The translations under genes and the position numbers were made by a program. From positions 62,001-126,000 of the forward strand of contig CAVRUD010000023.1 in assembly GCA_963724285.1 (NCBI GenBank): a stretch of 64,000 nucleotides of DNA, given 5' to 3'. Every line of letters starts with the position of its first letter. The stretch's first letter is position 1. A model generated the notes under the pieces. The model ran no database searches and was not told where the DNA came from. It was given only the letters and a program-made list of their open reading frames with translations. Origin of the DNA: CAVRUD01 sp963724285 (lineage in GTDB: Bacteria > Chloroflexota > Chloroflexia > Thermomicrobiales > UBA6265). Shown in pieces: positions 26,120 through 35,149 of the stretch.

Positions 26120-27370
26120 GTGACCCAGACCGCTCCCCAGACCATCCCGGCAGCCGACCGTCAATCGCTCTACGACGAGGTATTGGCAACCATCGACCGC
26201 GAGACGGATGCCATCCTCAACGTCGCCGACACGATCCACGCCAACCCGGAGCTCTCGATGGAGGAATTCGCCGCCTCCGAGCTCCTGGCATCGACGTGCG
26301 AGCGCTACGGCTTCGAGGTGGAGCGGGGCAGCGGCGGCCTGCCGACAGCCTTCAAGGCGCGAAAGCGAGGCACCGGCCCCGGCCCGGCCATCGCCCTCCT
26401 GGCCGAATACGACGCCCTCCCCGGCCTGGGCCATGGCTGCGGCCACAACCTGCTGGCGGGCAGCACCCTGGCGGCGGCGGTGGGACTGGCGGCCGTCATC
26501 GACCGGCTGCCCGGCGAGGTCCTCCTCGTCGGCACCCCGGCCGAAGAAAAGGACGGCGGCAAGATCATCATGATTGAGGCCGGCGCCTTCAAGGATGTCG
26601 ATCTGGCCCTCTCCTCCCACCACGGCGGCAACTCGACGACCGTGGCGGTCAAACCCGCCCAGGGCACCTGCCTGGCGGTGGCCTCGATCCGCTTCGCCTA
26701 CCACGGCAAGACCGCCCACGCCGCGTCGGATCCCCATGAGGGGATCAATGCCCTCAACGCGGTCATCCATCTCTTCACCGGCCTGGATGCCCTTCGCCAG
26801 CACGTGACTCCGGACGTCCGCATCCACGGCATCATCACCGACGGCGGCGAGGCCCCGAACATCATCCCGGACTTCGCCGCTGCCCTCTTCTACATCCGGG
26901 CGGCATCCATCGAAGCGGTCGAGGAGACGGTCGCCCGGGCCATCGCCGTAGCCGAAGGGGCCGCGACGATGACCGGCGCCACCCTGGAGTTCTCTCGGCC
27001 GGCCAAGACCTTTGCCGATGTCCGCCCCAACTACACGATGGGCCGCGTCCTTCAGTCGAAGCTGGGTGTGGTCGATCTGCCGGAGCGCGATCCGGGCGGG
27101 CGCCATGCCAACCAGACCGGCCCCGGCCCCTACTCCACCGACCTCGGCAACATCAGCCGCGAGATGCCGACCGCGACGATCACCTTCGCCATCAGCGAAA
27201 CCCCGATCCGCGGCCACTCGGTCGAGGTGGTCGACTGCTCGATCTCCGCCCTCGGCCGCGAAAACGCGATCAAGACCGGCAAAGCCCTCGCCCTCGCCGC
27301 CGTCGACCTCTTCTCTGACCCCGCCCTTGTCGCTGAAGCACAGGCGGAGTTCCAAGGGAGTTCCGCGTAG
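26120..27370 (+). CDS. M20D-family metallo-amidohydrolase (AbgB/IAA-amidohydrolase-like)
   Basis: The protein has 416 residues, with a GTG start at 26120 (AAAGGA 11 bases upstream). The metal centre is recognisable: AEYDALPGLGHGCGHN (residues 95-110), then GTPAEEKDGGK with its Glu pair, and a His in the SSHHGG strand. The dimerisation lid domain lies between about residues 185 and 300 (AYHGKTAHAASDPHEG is its entry motif). The family removes acyl or amide groups from N-acyl amino acids or p-aminobenzoyl-glutamate. The exact substrate is unknown. The gene follows the NfeD-SPFH pair by 26 bases and is probably co-transcribed, though no functional link is evident. Confidence 0.9.
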   Translation: MTQTAPQTIPAADRQSLYDEVLATIDRETDAILNVADTIHANPELSMEEFAASELLASTCERYGFEVERGSGGLPTAFKARKRGTGPGPAIALLAEYDALPGLGHGCGHNLLAGSTLAAAVGLAAVIDRLPGEVLLVGTPAEEKDGGKIIMIEAGAFKDVDLALSSHHGGNSTTVAVKPAQGTCLAVASIRFAYHGKTAHAASDPHEGINALNAVIHLFTGLDALRQHVTPDVRIHGIITDGGEAPNIIPDFAAALFYIRAASIEAVEETVARAIAVAEGAATMTGATLEFSRPAKTFADVRPNYTMGRVLQSKLGVVDLPERDPGGRHANQTGPGPYSTDLGNISREMPTATITFAISETPIRGHSVEVVDCSISALGRENAIKTGKALALAAVDLFSDPALVAEAQAEFQGSSA

Positions 27371-27538
27371 CGCACAGACGACTGGCGGTCCCATCCGACA
27401 GACCCGTCGCTTGTTCCAAAATGGCTTCCCCGGCTACAGCACACGTCGTAGAAATGTTGAGTGCCGGACTCAGCCCCAGAGGGACATCCGACACGCAGCT
27501 TGGGCTATCAACCACGGCCACCGCAGGAGGGACGACCC

Positions 27539-27844
27539 ATGGGTCACCAACACCGCGCCAAGTTTTGCCTCGATTGCGGGAAACCGATTTCGAACTCGGC
27601 CGTCCGTTGCCAGCGCTGCGCCATGCGGAGCCGAGCCAAGGTGGCGCCCCTACCAGCCCAGCAATCCGATGTGGTCGGGCTGCGACGGTGGGATACCCTG
27701 TCCGCCGATGAAATCCGGCAGCTCCGCGATGCCGACACCGACCTCCAGGCCGCGAACCTCGCCCATCGCCTCAACGTCGACCCCGTCGTCCTCCGCACCA
27801 TTCGGGGTGCGAGCTACAGCACGGAACAGCCCGAAAGCGCCTGA
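27539..27844 (+). CDS. Small zinc-ribbon plus helix-turn-helix protein
   Basis: The protein has 101 residues from the ATG at 27539 with CAGGAGGG upstream. Residues 9-28 form a CxxC...CxxC zinc ribbon (FCLDCGKPISNSAVRCQRCA). Residues about 55-92 are a putative HTH (TLSADEIRQLRDADTDLQAA, then NLAHRLNVDPVVLRTIRG). Such single-ribbon proteins are often homing-endonuclease relatives or regulators, but no nuclease motif is visible. It lies just upstream of two MITE-like repeats. Function is unknown. Confidence 0.6.
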   Translation: MGHQHRAKFCLDCGKPISNSAVRCQRCAMRSRAKVAPLPAQQSDVVGLRRWDTLSADEIRQLRDADTDLQAANLAHRLNVDPVVLRTIRGASYSTEQPESA

Positions 27845-27914
27845 ATCTCCCGGTATTCCGGCCACCGTTCGCTTGCCCCAGCTCCGCCCACAGAGTCCCA
27901 CGCGACACTCGGGA

Positions 27915-28071
27915 CTAGTGGGCCGTCAACCGTCATTGGCCGTTGGGCGCGCCGTTGTCGGGGCATCCGCTGGCGGTGCCCGGTTCCGAACGGGGCGCAT
28001 CGCGGTTGGCGACCGGGCAGGGCTTGCCCTGCCCCGACCAGATCGGCAAACCACGCGTGACGGACCACTAG
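27915..28071. mobile_element. MITE-like repeat, family 1, copy B (best preserved)
   Basis: It is 157 bases long with terminal inverted repeats CTAGTGGGCCGTCA and (reverse complement of the right end) CTAGTGGTCCGTCA, one mismatch. Inside are the palindromic cores GGGCAGGGCTTGCCCTGCCC and GCATCCGCTGGCGGTGC. There is no coding frame. The ends carry CTAG, compatible with an IS5-type YTAR target. Confidence 0.75.
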
Positions 28072-28229
28072 GGCCTGTTTGCAAACGCGATGTTGCCGGT
28101 GGGAACGGCCCCTCCCAGCGTGCTCAGCCCTGGAAGGGCTTCGTCGGGCTCAGCCCGCTGGGTAGGGGGTTTCAAGCCCGGGGCCGGCCGCCCCGGGGTT
28201 GCTGCCAGCCGCTGTGCAAACAGGCCCTA
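28069..28229. mobile_element. MITE-like repeat, family 2
   Basis: A 161-base non-coding element with perfect 15-base inverted ends: TAGGGCCTGTTTGCA (28069-28083) and TGCAAACAGGCCCTA (28215-28229). Its left end overlaps the CTAG end of the preceding MITE. The GCCTGTT terminus resembles that of the IS5-family element at 35150. Confidence 0.75.
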
Positions 28230-28296
28230 ACCGCCCGGTGGTGATCCCGAGCGCTCGTCTCGAAGTCCTGCGCAAGACCCAGCATGAAGCGAAGAT

Positions 28297-29196
28297 CTAC
28301 CCTGCTGGTTGGCCGGCATCGCGCCAGGCGCCAATCCGGCGGAATTTGTCGTGCCGAGCCTGGAGGAGTTCGTCGACCCCATTCGGTTCGCCGAGCAGCC
28401 CGTCAAGCTCATCCAGTGCGTGGGCAATCGCATCGCCCGTATCGCGGATCGCCGCCTTGGGCGCTTCGTGGGCAGGGATCGGCTCGGCCACGATCTCGTC
28501 GATGATCCCGAACCCAAGGAGATCCTGGGCGGTAATCCGCATGGTGGCCGCGGCGTCCGGAGCCTTGGCCGCATCCTTCCACAGGATCGCGGCGGCGCCC
28601 TCCGGCGAGATCACCGAGTAGATCGCGTGCTCCAGCATCAGTACCCGGTCTGCCACACCGATCGCCAGGGCCCCGCCCGAACCGCCCTCGCTGATCACGA
28701 CCGCGACGATCGGTACCCGCAAATCGGACATAGTCAGGATGCTCTCGGCGATCGCGGTTGCCTGCCCCCGCTCTTCGGAGCCGATATTCGGCTCGGCCCC
28801 TGGCGTGTCGATCAGCGTGACAACCGGCATCCCGAACTTTTCGGCCTGGCGCAGCAGGCGGATCGCCTTCCGATAGCCTTCCGGGCGCGACATGCCAAAG
28901 TTGCGCTCCAGATTCTCCTTGGTATCGCGGCCCTTCTGATGACCGAGGATCATCACGGAGCGGTCGCCCAGGCGGCCGATACCGCCGATCAGGGCGCGGT
29001 CGTCCCCGAACGTGCGGTCACCGTGGAGTTCGATGAAGTCGCGGGTTAGGGCCGAGACGTAGTCAAGCATCCGGGGCCGATCCCGGTGCCGCGCAAGCTG
29101 GACTTGTTCCCAGGCGCTCGTCGTCCATGGCACCGCTTCGCTCAGGCCGTTCTGCTGTATCTGGTCGCTGGTGGGTGCCGCTGCGACGTCGGTCAC
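28297..29196 (-). CDS. accA: Acetyl-CoA carboxylase carboxyltransferase, alpha subunit
   Basis: The protein has 299 residues. It transfers carboxyl from carboxybiotin to acetyl-CoA with AccD, the first committed step of fatty acid synthesis. Family features are the N-terminal helix LARHRDRPRMLDYV, the HGDRTFGDDRALIGG strand, GHQKGRDTKENLERNFGM, and the crotonase-fold oxyanion segments IDTPGAEPNIGSEERG and ISEGGSGGALAIG. The length is close to that of the core of E. coli AccA (319). Its ATG overlaps the accD stop by four bases (29193-29196), so synthesis is coupled. It is the last gene of the accD-accA unit. Confidence 0.95.
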   Translation of the reverse strand: MTDVAAAPTSDQIQQNGLSEAVPWTTSAWEQVQLARHRDRPRMLDYVSALTRDFIELHGDRTFGDDRALIGGIGRLGDRSVMILGHQKGRDTKENLERNFGMSRPEGYRKAIRLLRQAEKFGMPVVTLIDTPGAEPNIGSEERGQATAIAESILTMSDLRVPIVAVVISEGGSGGALAIGVADRVLMLEHAIYSVISPEGAAAILWKDAAKAPDAAATMRITAQDLLGFGIIDEIVAEPIPAHEAPKAAIRDTGDAIAHALDELDGLLGEPNGVDELLQARHDKFRRIGAWRDAGQPAG

Positions 29197-30194
29197 GATC
29201 CTGTCTCCACGGCCTCTGGCACGGGGAAGAGACCGGCCAATGCTGCATCTGCCCCAGTACCGTTCTGGTCGAGACCACCCGCCTGCCCAGTGGCATTCCG
29301 ATTCGCCGGGCTACGGGAGAGTCGGGCCGAACGCGCCCGGGCATAGTGATCGAGGAAGGTTGCGAGTGTGGAGCGCAGATTGGGGCGTTCCACGAGCAGG
29401 TCGATCATGCCGTGCTCCAGCAAGAACTCCGACGTCTGGAATCCCTCGGGCAGCTTCTGCTTCGTGATCTGCTCGATGACCCGAGGGCCGGCGAACCCGA
29501 TCATCGCCTTCGGTTCCGCCATGATGACGTCCGCGACCATCGTGTACGACGCGGTGACGCCGCCGTAGCAGGGGTCCGTCAGGAGCGACAAATGGGGAAC
29601 CCCCTCGCGGCCGAGCCGGGCCAGGGCAGAGACGGTCTTTGCCATCTGCATCAGGGAATACGGCCCCTCGTGCATGCGGGCCCCGCCCGACGCCGAGATG
29701 GTCAGGAGCGGATCGCCGGAGGTCAGGCTGCGCTCGACCGCCCGGACAAGCTTCTCACCGTAGACCGATCCCATGCTGGCGCCAAGAAAATCGAAGTCGC
29801 AGACGACCAGCACGACCGGGTGACCGTGGATCGTCGCCCGCCCGGCGATGACCGCTTCGGTCTCGCCCGACTTGCGCTGGGTGCGCACCAACTTCTCGGT
29901 GTACGGGCCGCTGCCATCGACGAAGGCGAGGGGATCTTCCGGCTGGATGGCGCCGTCACGCTCGCGGAACGAGCCATCGTCGGCGAGGAGAAAGATGCGC
30001 TCGCGCGCCCGCAGGCGAAAGTGGAACCCGCACTTCGGGCAGACCCGGGCGTTCTGGCCCAACTCCTTGGAGTAGATCAGTTCACCGCAACCGGTGCATT
30101 TGACCCAGATGTCGTCTGGGATCTGCTGGTCTGGCCGTTCATCGACCGGAGCAATCGGCCGGAACTTGCCGCCACGGTGGAAAAATCCTCGCAT
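29193..30194 (-). CDS. accD: Acetyl-CoA carboxylase carboxyltransferase, beta subunit
   Basis: The protein has 333 residues. The N-terminal zinc ribbon is Cys33/Cys36 (VKCTGCGELIY) and Cys52/Cys55 (VCPKCGFHF), followed by HFRLRARERI. The carboxyltransferase core has VVCDFDFLGASMGSVYGEK, SASGGARMHEG and MIGFAGPRVIEQI. The C-terminal 35 residues (after FLDHYARAR) are a Pro/Ala tail. It works in a heterotetramer with AccA. The start at 30194 reads MRGFFHRGGKF. The upstream 255 bases carry no recognisable element. Confidence 0.95.
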   Translation of the reverse strand: MRGFFHRGGKFRPIAPVDERPDQQIPDDIWVKCTGCGELIYSKELGQNARVCPKCGFHFRLRARERIFLLADDGSFRERDGAIQPEDPLAFVDGSGPYTEKLVRTQRKSGETEAVIAGRATIHGHPVVLVVCDFDFLGASMGSVYGEKLVRAVERSLTSGDPLLTISASGGARMHEGPYSLMQMAKTVSALARLGREGVPHLSLLTDPCYGGVTASYTMVADVIMAEPKAMIGFAGPRVIEQITKQKLPEGFQTSEFLLEHGMIDLLVERPNLRSTLATFLDHYARARSARLSRSPANRNATGQAGGLDQNGTGADAALAGLFPVPEAVETGS

Positions 30195-30449
30195 GGCCGG
30201 GTGCTTTCTGATCGCCGGGATGGCCCAAAGGGCCGACCGCCGTCACGCCTGGGGATGCGGGTTGGAGGGTTCGCGTGAGATGCCGTGCCGCAGGCATCGT
30301 GCCACCGGATCGCAACTGCCGCCCTCCCCAAGATTGGCAGCCGAACCCGGTACGCGCATGGCAGGATACGCCACAGCCGTAGGCGGATCAAGGCATCGCC
30401 GATACCTGTACGTTCTACGCCTCGGGCCGGACCCGCCCACCGGCCGAAC

Positions 30450-31082
30450 CTACTGCGGCAGCGCCGCCGCCCACCCCCGCACCTTCCGCAGCCAGGCGAG
30501 GCGGCTTTCGTTGGCCACATCCGCCACTAGACCGGAGACCTGGTCCGATCGGACGCCGGGCAGGACCACGCTGACGTCGCTTGGGCGGTACTCATCTCCA
30601 GCAAGGACTCGGATATCGAGATGATCCCCCTGGTACCGCCAGACTTCGGGGACGCCGAACGCGGCGAAAAGGCGAAGTTTGTTGAAGGACGAGCGGCTGA
30701 TGTCAATTTCGACGACGAGGTCGGGAGGCGGGTCGCGATGGAGGTCGATGTACTCGGATGGTCGGATCGTCGGAGCGTGGCCGAAGTAAAAGCAGCAATC
30801 GGCCTCGAACCCCCGGTCGAGGTCGGCCCGCTGGAACGTCGTCGAGCCGAGGTTGACGAAGTCGATGTCGAGTACCTCCGCCACAGCTTCGACCAAGCGG
30901 GCGATCGCCCAGTTCGCATCCTCGTGCTCGGGGAACGGACTCATGATCTCCAGATCCCCCCGGTCGTAGACGAATCTCGGAGCACTGCTCTCCCCATGAT
31001 CCGCCAGGATCCGCTCGTAGGTCTCCCAACTGACGTTCCGCAACGTGACCCGCTGTTCCGCCGGTGCGCTTTGGACAACCAT
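30450..31082 (-). CDS. Uma2-family (DUF820) putative restriction-endonuclease-fold protein
   Basis: The protein has 210 residues from the ATG at 31080-31082; the longer frame to 31229 is not conserved in character. The Uma2 family has a PD-(D/E)XK nuclease fold. Here the core reads FVYDRGDLEIMSPFPEHED, then FEADCCFYFGH, then the DPPPDLVVEIDISRSS strand with the ExD-like catalytic positions, followed by LRLFAAFGVPEVW. These proteins are abundant, with dozens of copies, in Cyanobacteria and Chloroflexi, and their job is not settled. It is divergent from the GH32-like gene by 88 bases. Confidence 0.88.
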   Translation of the reverse strand: MVVQSAPAEQRVTLRNVSWETYERILADHGESSAPRFVYDRGDLEIMSPFPEHEDANWAIARLVEAVAEVLDIDFVNLGSTTFQRADLDRGFEADCCFYFGHAPTIRPSEYIDLHRDPPPDLVVEIDISRSSFNKLRLFAAFGVPEVWRYQGDHLDIRVLAGDEYRPSDVSVVLPGVRSDQVSGLVADVANESRLAWLRKVRGWAAALPQ

Positions 31083-31170
31083 CTGACCCGACCTCCGACA
31101 TGACACCCGCTTGTGATCTCTACAATACCAGCGTGTTCGACGCGGCGCCCGCCTCGGAAGGAGTTCACCC

Positions 31171-32657
31171 ATGTACGCCCCAAGCGGTGCCAGCTTTTCC
31201 GATGTCGGCGACATCGAAGTTCTGCCCAATGGCGACGACCTTCACCTGTTCCACCTGACACTCCCGAACCACGACGTCGTCCAGCACCGGGTCAGCACCG
31301 ACGGCCTCTCCTGGCAGGCCCTGCCGGCGGCGCTCCGCACCAGCGATCCTGGCCCGTGCGACGACGATCAGATCTGGACGATGAGCGTCACCCCGCACGA
31401 CGGTCGCTTCCACATGCTCTACACCGCCTTGACCACCGCCGAAGGTGGACGGGTGCAGCGCACCGCCCTGGCAACCTCCGACGACTTGATCCAGTGGATC
31501 AAGTCGGACCGAAACCCGATGGCCGAGGCCGATCGGCGCTGGTACGAGTCCACTATGGAGGAATCTGGCACGGTCTCCTGGCGCGACCCCAAGCCGATCA
31601 AGGTTGGGGAGACCTACTACGCAACGGTGAACGCCCGGGAGGCGACCGGATCGATCATGCGGCGCGGCTGCGTCGGTCTTTTCTCCTCAACGGACATGGA
31701 AACTGGACGGTCCATCCTCCCCTGTTCGCGCCGCGCAAGTATTGGGACCTGGAGTGTCCGCAGGTCTTCCACATCGGCGAGCGGTTCTACCTCACCGCCT
31801 CGATCATGGAAGACCGCACCCAACGCTACTGGGTCGCGTCCAGTTTCGATGGGCCGTACGAGGTTCCGGCCGATGGCGGCGTCTTGGCTCCCCTGGGTCA
31901 CTATGCCGGCCGTATCTGCCGCTGGAAAGACCAGGATCTCTACCTCTGCTGGCACGAGCCACGGCCCCAGAATCAAGGCCGCGTCCCCCTCCCGCCGGTC
32001 GACTGGGCCACGGTACGCAATCCCGCCGGCAAGTTCGTCGTCGCGCCTTTGGAGTTAACGCCGCGTGCGGACGGCAGCCTTGCCTGCCGCTCCTTCTCCG
32101 GCTGGGCATCCTATCGCGCCGCCGAACTCGCCCCTCCTGCCCCGATGGCGACCTCCCTCCTCCACAGCGTCCCCTCGCCGGCGAACGCCTGGCAGGCCGG
32201 AAACGACGCGGGCGGGATGGATCTCCTCGCCAGCGACGCTCCGGTCGGAGACGTCTGGTTCGAAGGCGTGCTGGCCTTTGACGCCGCCGCGGGCGGCCTG
32301 GCATTCCGCCTGGATGACGACGCGAGCGGCTACTTCGTCACCTTGACCGCCGGCTCGCAGGAGATCACGCTACAAAAGTGGCTACCAACCCGCGATCCGC
32401 ACTCGGGCCGCCCGGGCTTCGCCCTGACCCTCCTGCAACGAGGCGCCCTGCGCCAGCCGGTCCAGCCCGGAGCCCAAATTCCCTTCCGCCTGCTGTCGGT
32501 CGGGCCGTACATCGAATGCAGCCTACACGGCGAGGTCGTGCTTGCCACCCTCAGCGGCCAGCGCACCGCCGGCCGGATCGGAATCTGGGCGGAGTCCGGC
32601 GCCATCACCGCCTCGGACCTCCTCCATGCGCCGATGCGGCAGCCGGAGCATGGGTAG
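31171..32657 (+). CDS. GH32-like (clan GH-J) beta-propeller glycosidase, one frameshift near 31700
   Basis: The N-terminal 178 codons start ATG at 31171 (GGAAGGAG upstream). The frame then shifts by one base in an AAA run at 31700-31702. Restoring it gives STDMENWTVHPP and continuity to the stop at 32657, for about 495 residues. Family features are the RDP motif (SWRDPKPIKVGETYYATV), the ECP acid/base motif (WDLECPQVFHIGERFYLTAS), and a C-terminal beta-sandwich (ASGYFVTLTAGSQEITLQKW). GH32 enzymes act on fructosides such as sucrose and levan. No signal peptide is seen, so intracellular action is likely. The nucleophile motif WMNDPNG is not clear at the N-terminus, so activity is uncertain. 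Confidence 0.75.
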
Positions 32658-32740
32658 GCCACGCTTGATTGCGCCAGTGAAGGGCATCGTCTATGGTTGG
32701 AGTACGCTTGATCATGTGGCCGATTGCAGGGCAGCGCGAC

Positions 32741-33049
32741 ATGAGCCAGACCCACGCGCAATCAATCAAAACACCTGACGATCTGTTGGCGTTGGTAAAG
32801 CGGGATCCGCGCCGCCCTGGGGCCGCGTTTGCCAGGCTCGCGGAGAGCGAGACCCCCGTTTGGGCGGTGATCCTCCACATGACGACGTTTGGTGGCGTGG
32901 CAGATGTCACGAAGGCAACCGGGGCCGATATTGCGGACGCCGCCGATGCCTATCGCATCTCAGACCGGGAGGTCCGCGCGGCAATCGCCTATTACGCGGC
33001 GAACCGCGCCCCAATCGACGCGCGCCTGCTCCTCCTCGCCGACGGGTAA
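32741..33049 (+). CDS. DUF433-type putative antitoxin
   Basis: The protein has 102 residues from the ATG at 32741. Earlier in-frame ATGs at 32693 and 32714 lack better sites. Its C-terminal region (SDREVRAAIAYYAANRAPID) is the DUF433-like winged helix typical of antitoxins paired with PIN-like toxins. Residues about 10-45 are polar. It is followed after 14 bases by a PIN-like gene, the usual DUF433-DUF5615 order. Such antitoxins bind the toxin and repress the operon. No palindromic operator is evident upstream. Confidence 0.75.
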   Translation: MSQTHAQSIKTPDDLLALVKRDPRRPGAAFARLAESETPVWAVILHMTTFGGVADVTKATGADIADAADAYRISDREVRAAIAYYAANRAPIDARLLLLADG

Positions 33050-33063
33050 ACCCGTTGGCCAAC

Positions 33064-33453
33064 ATGTACCTCGACGAGAACACGACGGTGCGCCTCATCG
33101 AACCGCTCACCGCGCTGGGGCACGACACCGTCTCGGCCAACTACCTCGGTCACAAGGGGCTGACTGACGCCGAGCACCTCCTTATCGCCAGCAACCTGGG
33201 CCGTATCCTCGTTACCTACGATCGCGATGACTTCTTGCTGCTGCATGAGGCGTGGATGGTGTGGTCGCGCGCATGGGGCGTTCCTCACACCCACGCGGGG
33301 ATCATCGTGCTGCACCCTGTTCGTAATCTCACGATCTCCGAGGTTGCACGGGCGGTCGATGACGGATTGTCTAAGGAATCGGCGCCCGTGGTGAACCGCA
33401 TCTTCGGATGGAGAAGCCGCCTGGGATGGTACGAGATCCGGACACCCGGCTGA
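33064..33453 (+). CDS. DUF5615 PIN-like putative toxin/nuclease
   Basis: The protein has 129 residues from the ATG at 33064; an in-frame TTG at 33055 is an alternative start. The fold's acidic residues are in MYLDENTTVRLI (Asp near residue 4), the AEHLLIASNLGRILVTYDRD segment, and the downstream DDF. This pattern is shared with VapC-like PIN ribonucleases of the DUF5615/Mut7-C group. The antitoxin gene lies immediately upstream. It may cleave RNA when freed from the antitoxin; that is family knowledge, not shown here. The stop is 20 bases from the convergent tyrS stop. Confidence 0.75.
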   Translation: MYLDENTTVRLIEPLTALGHDTVSANYLGHKGLTDAEHLLIASNLGRILVTYDRDDFLLLHEAWMVWSRAWGVPHTHAGIIVLHPVRNLTISEVARAVDDGLSKESAPVVNRIFGWRSRLGWYEIRTPG

Positions 33454-33473
33454 TCGTCCGGCCCGTACCGATC

Positions 33474-34821
33474 CTACCCCGACACAACCACCCGCCGGTA
33501 CCGCTTCTTCCCACGACGGAAGAGGGAGGGGCCAACGGCAGGTGTGAACGGGGCGTCGACACTCGTCACGGTTTCACCGTCGATCGAGAGGCCGCCCTGC
33601 GCCGCCTGCCGGCGGGCATCGCCGCGGGAGTCGCACAGCCCCGCCCGGACGAAGACATCGGCCACCGTCAGATCTGCCACGTCGGCCGCGGGGATCTCGG
33701 TGGTCGGGATCACCTCTGCGCTAACGGGAAGACTGCCAGTAGCAGACATATTCGCTGCTCCGAAGAGCGCCTGCGCGGCCTCCTGGGCTACATCGGCCGC
33801 CGCCTTGCCATGCGTCAGAGCAGTCGCCTCATAGGCCAATACGGCCTTGGCCTCGCGCAGGGCGGGACCGGATACCTTCGTCAGATCGACAATGCGGTCG
33901 TCCGGCAGGAAGGTGAACAGCTTCATGAACCGGGCCACGTCGCCGTCCTCGGTATTGACCCAGAACTGGTAGTAGTCATAGGGGGTCGTCATGCTCCCGT
34001 CGAGCCAGACGGCGTTCCCTTCGGTCTTCCCCATCTTCTGGCCGGAGTTGGTCGTGACCAGTGGCGTCACGAGGGCGTACGCCTTCGCGCCTTCGACACG
34101 GCGAATCAGGTCGACCCCGCCGGTGATGTTGGCCCATTGGTCCGAGCCGCCCACCTGTAAGACACAGCCGTAGGTCCGGTACAGGTGGAGGAAGTCGTAC
34201 GCCTGCACGAGCCGGTAGTTGAACTCAACGAAGTTCAAGCCGGTCGTCTCCAGCCGGTTCTTGTAGGTCTCAATCGCCAGCATCTCGTTGACGGAGAAAT
34301 GGCGGCCGATGTCGCGCAAAAACTCGATATAGCCAAGCTGAAGGAGCCAATCTGCGTTGTTGAGAAGCAGAGCAGCCGGGTTGTCCCCGAAATTGCCCGC
34401 CGGCGAAGTCGAGGTACGGCGTGAATTGCTTGAGAAGGTTCGGCAGATTTGCCTCGATCTCTTCGGGCTGAGGCGGCCTTCGGGCCGATGTCTTGCCAGA
34501 CGGATCACCAACCAGGGCCGTTCCCCCACCGGCCAGCGCGATCGGCCGGTGGCCGAGACGCTGAAGCGAGGCGAGCACCATGATCCCAACCAGGTTCCCA
34601 ACGTGGTAGGACCGCGCGGTCGGGTCGAACCCGTCGTAGAGCGTGACCGGACCCGCCGCGAACGCCGCTGCCAGTCCCGCCTCGTCCGTGACGTCCTGCA
34701 CGTAGCCTCGCCCCCGCAGATACTCGATCGGCCCGATTCCGGCCGCCCTGGCGATCTCCGGGGCGGTGGGCTCGGCGGTAACCGGTGCGGCGGTGGCAGT
34801 TGAAATGGTGCTGGTGCTCAC
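33474..34821 (-). CDS. tyrS: Tyrosyl-tRNA synthetase, one frameshift near 34397
   Basis: It charges tRNA-Tyr. The GTG start at 34819-34821 has a GGAG upstream. The N-terminal frame carries LYDGFDPTARSYHVGN, the HIGH-like motif at residues 73-76, and the GDPSGKTSARR segment. Near 34396-34398 (CCC run) an extra base breaks the frame. Downstream, GNFGDNPAALLLNNADWL, the VGGSDQWANITGG tyrosine pocket, the KMSKS-like GQKMGKTEGN and a C-terminal S4 domain are in the other frame to 33474. TyrRS is expected to be essential, so the indel is probably a sequencing error, or another copy exists elsewhere. The restored length is about 449 residues. Confidence 0.88.
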
Positions 34822-35145
34822 GGACGGAACTCCGACTGATGCCCGGGTTGACCCGGCGAGCGCGGCCGCGATCCGGCACGCGCAAGACTCCGACCATTCC
34901 ACTCTAGCACGCCGTCCCGCTCGCTCAACCCCCGGACCGCCCCGTGGGTGTGCGTCAGAGTTTTGGGCGGGGGAGCGCCGGCTCCGCGCGCCGCTCCGCC
35001 GTCAGGACCACCGCGTCCGGGCGCGTCGGCACCCTTCGGACGCCCGGGGTCCCCCCGGTTCGCCCCAGCCGCGCACGGCCCGATCAAGCGTTCCCCTGCA
35101 TCAACCCCGCGTGGAGCCTCCGAGCGAGCGGTTTCGATCTGGACT
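34822..35145. other. Intergenic region between tyrS and the IS5-type element
   Basis: About 320 bases, rich in G/C runs, with no convincing frame, promoter box or RNA gene. It is the flank into which the IS element inserted. Confidence 0.5.
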
Positions 35146-35149
35146 CTAG

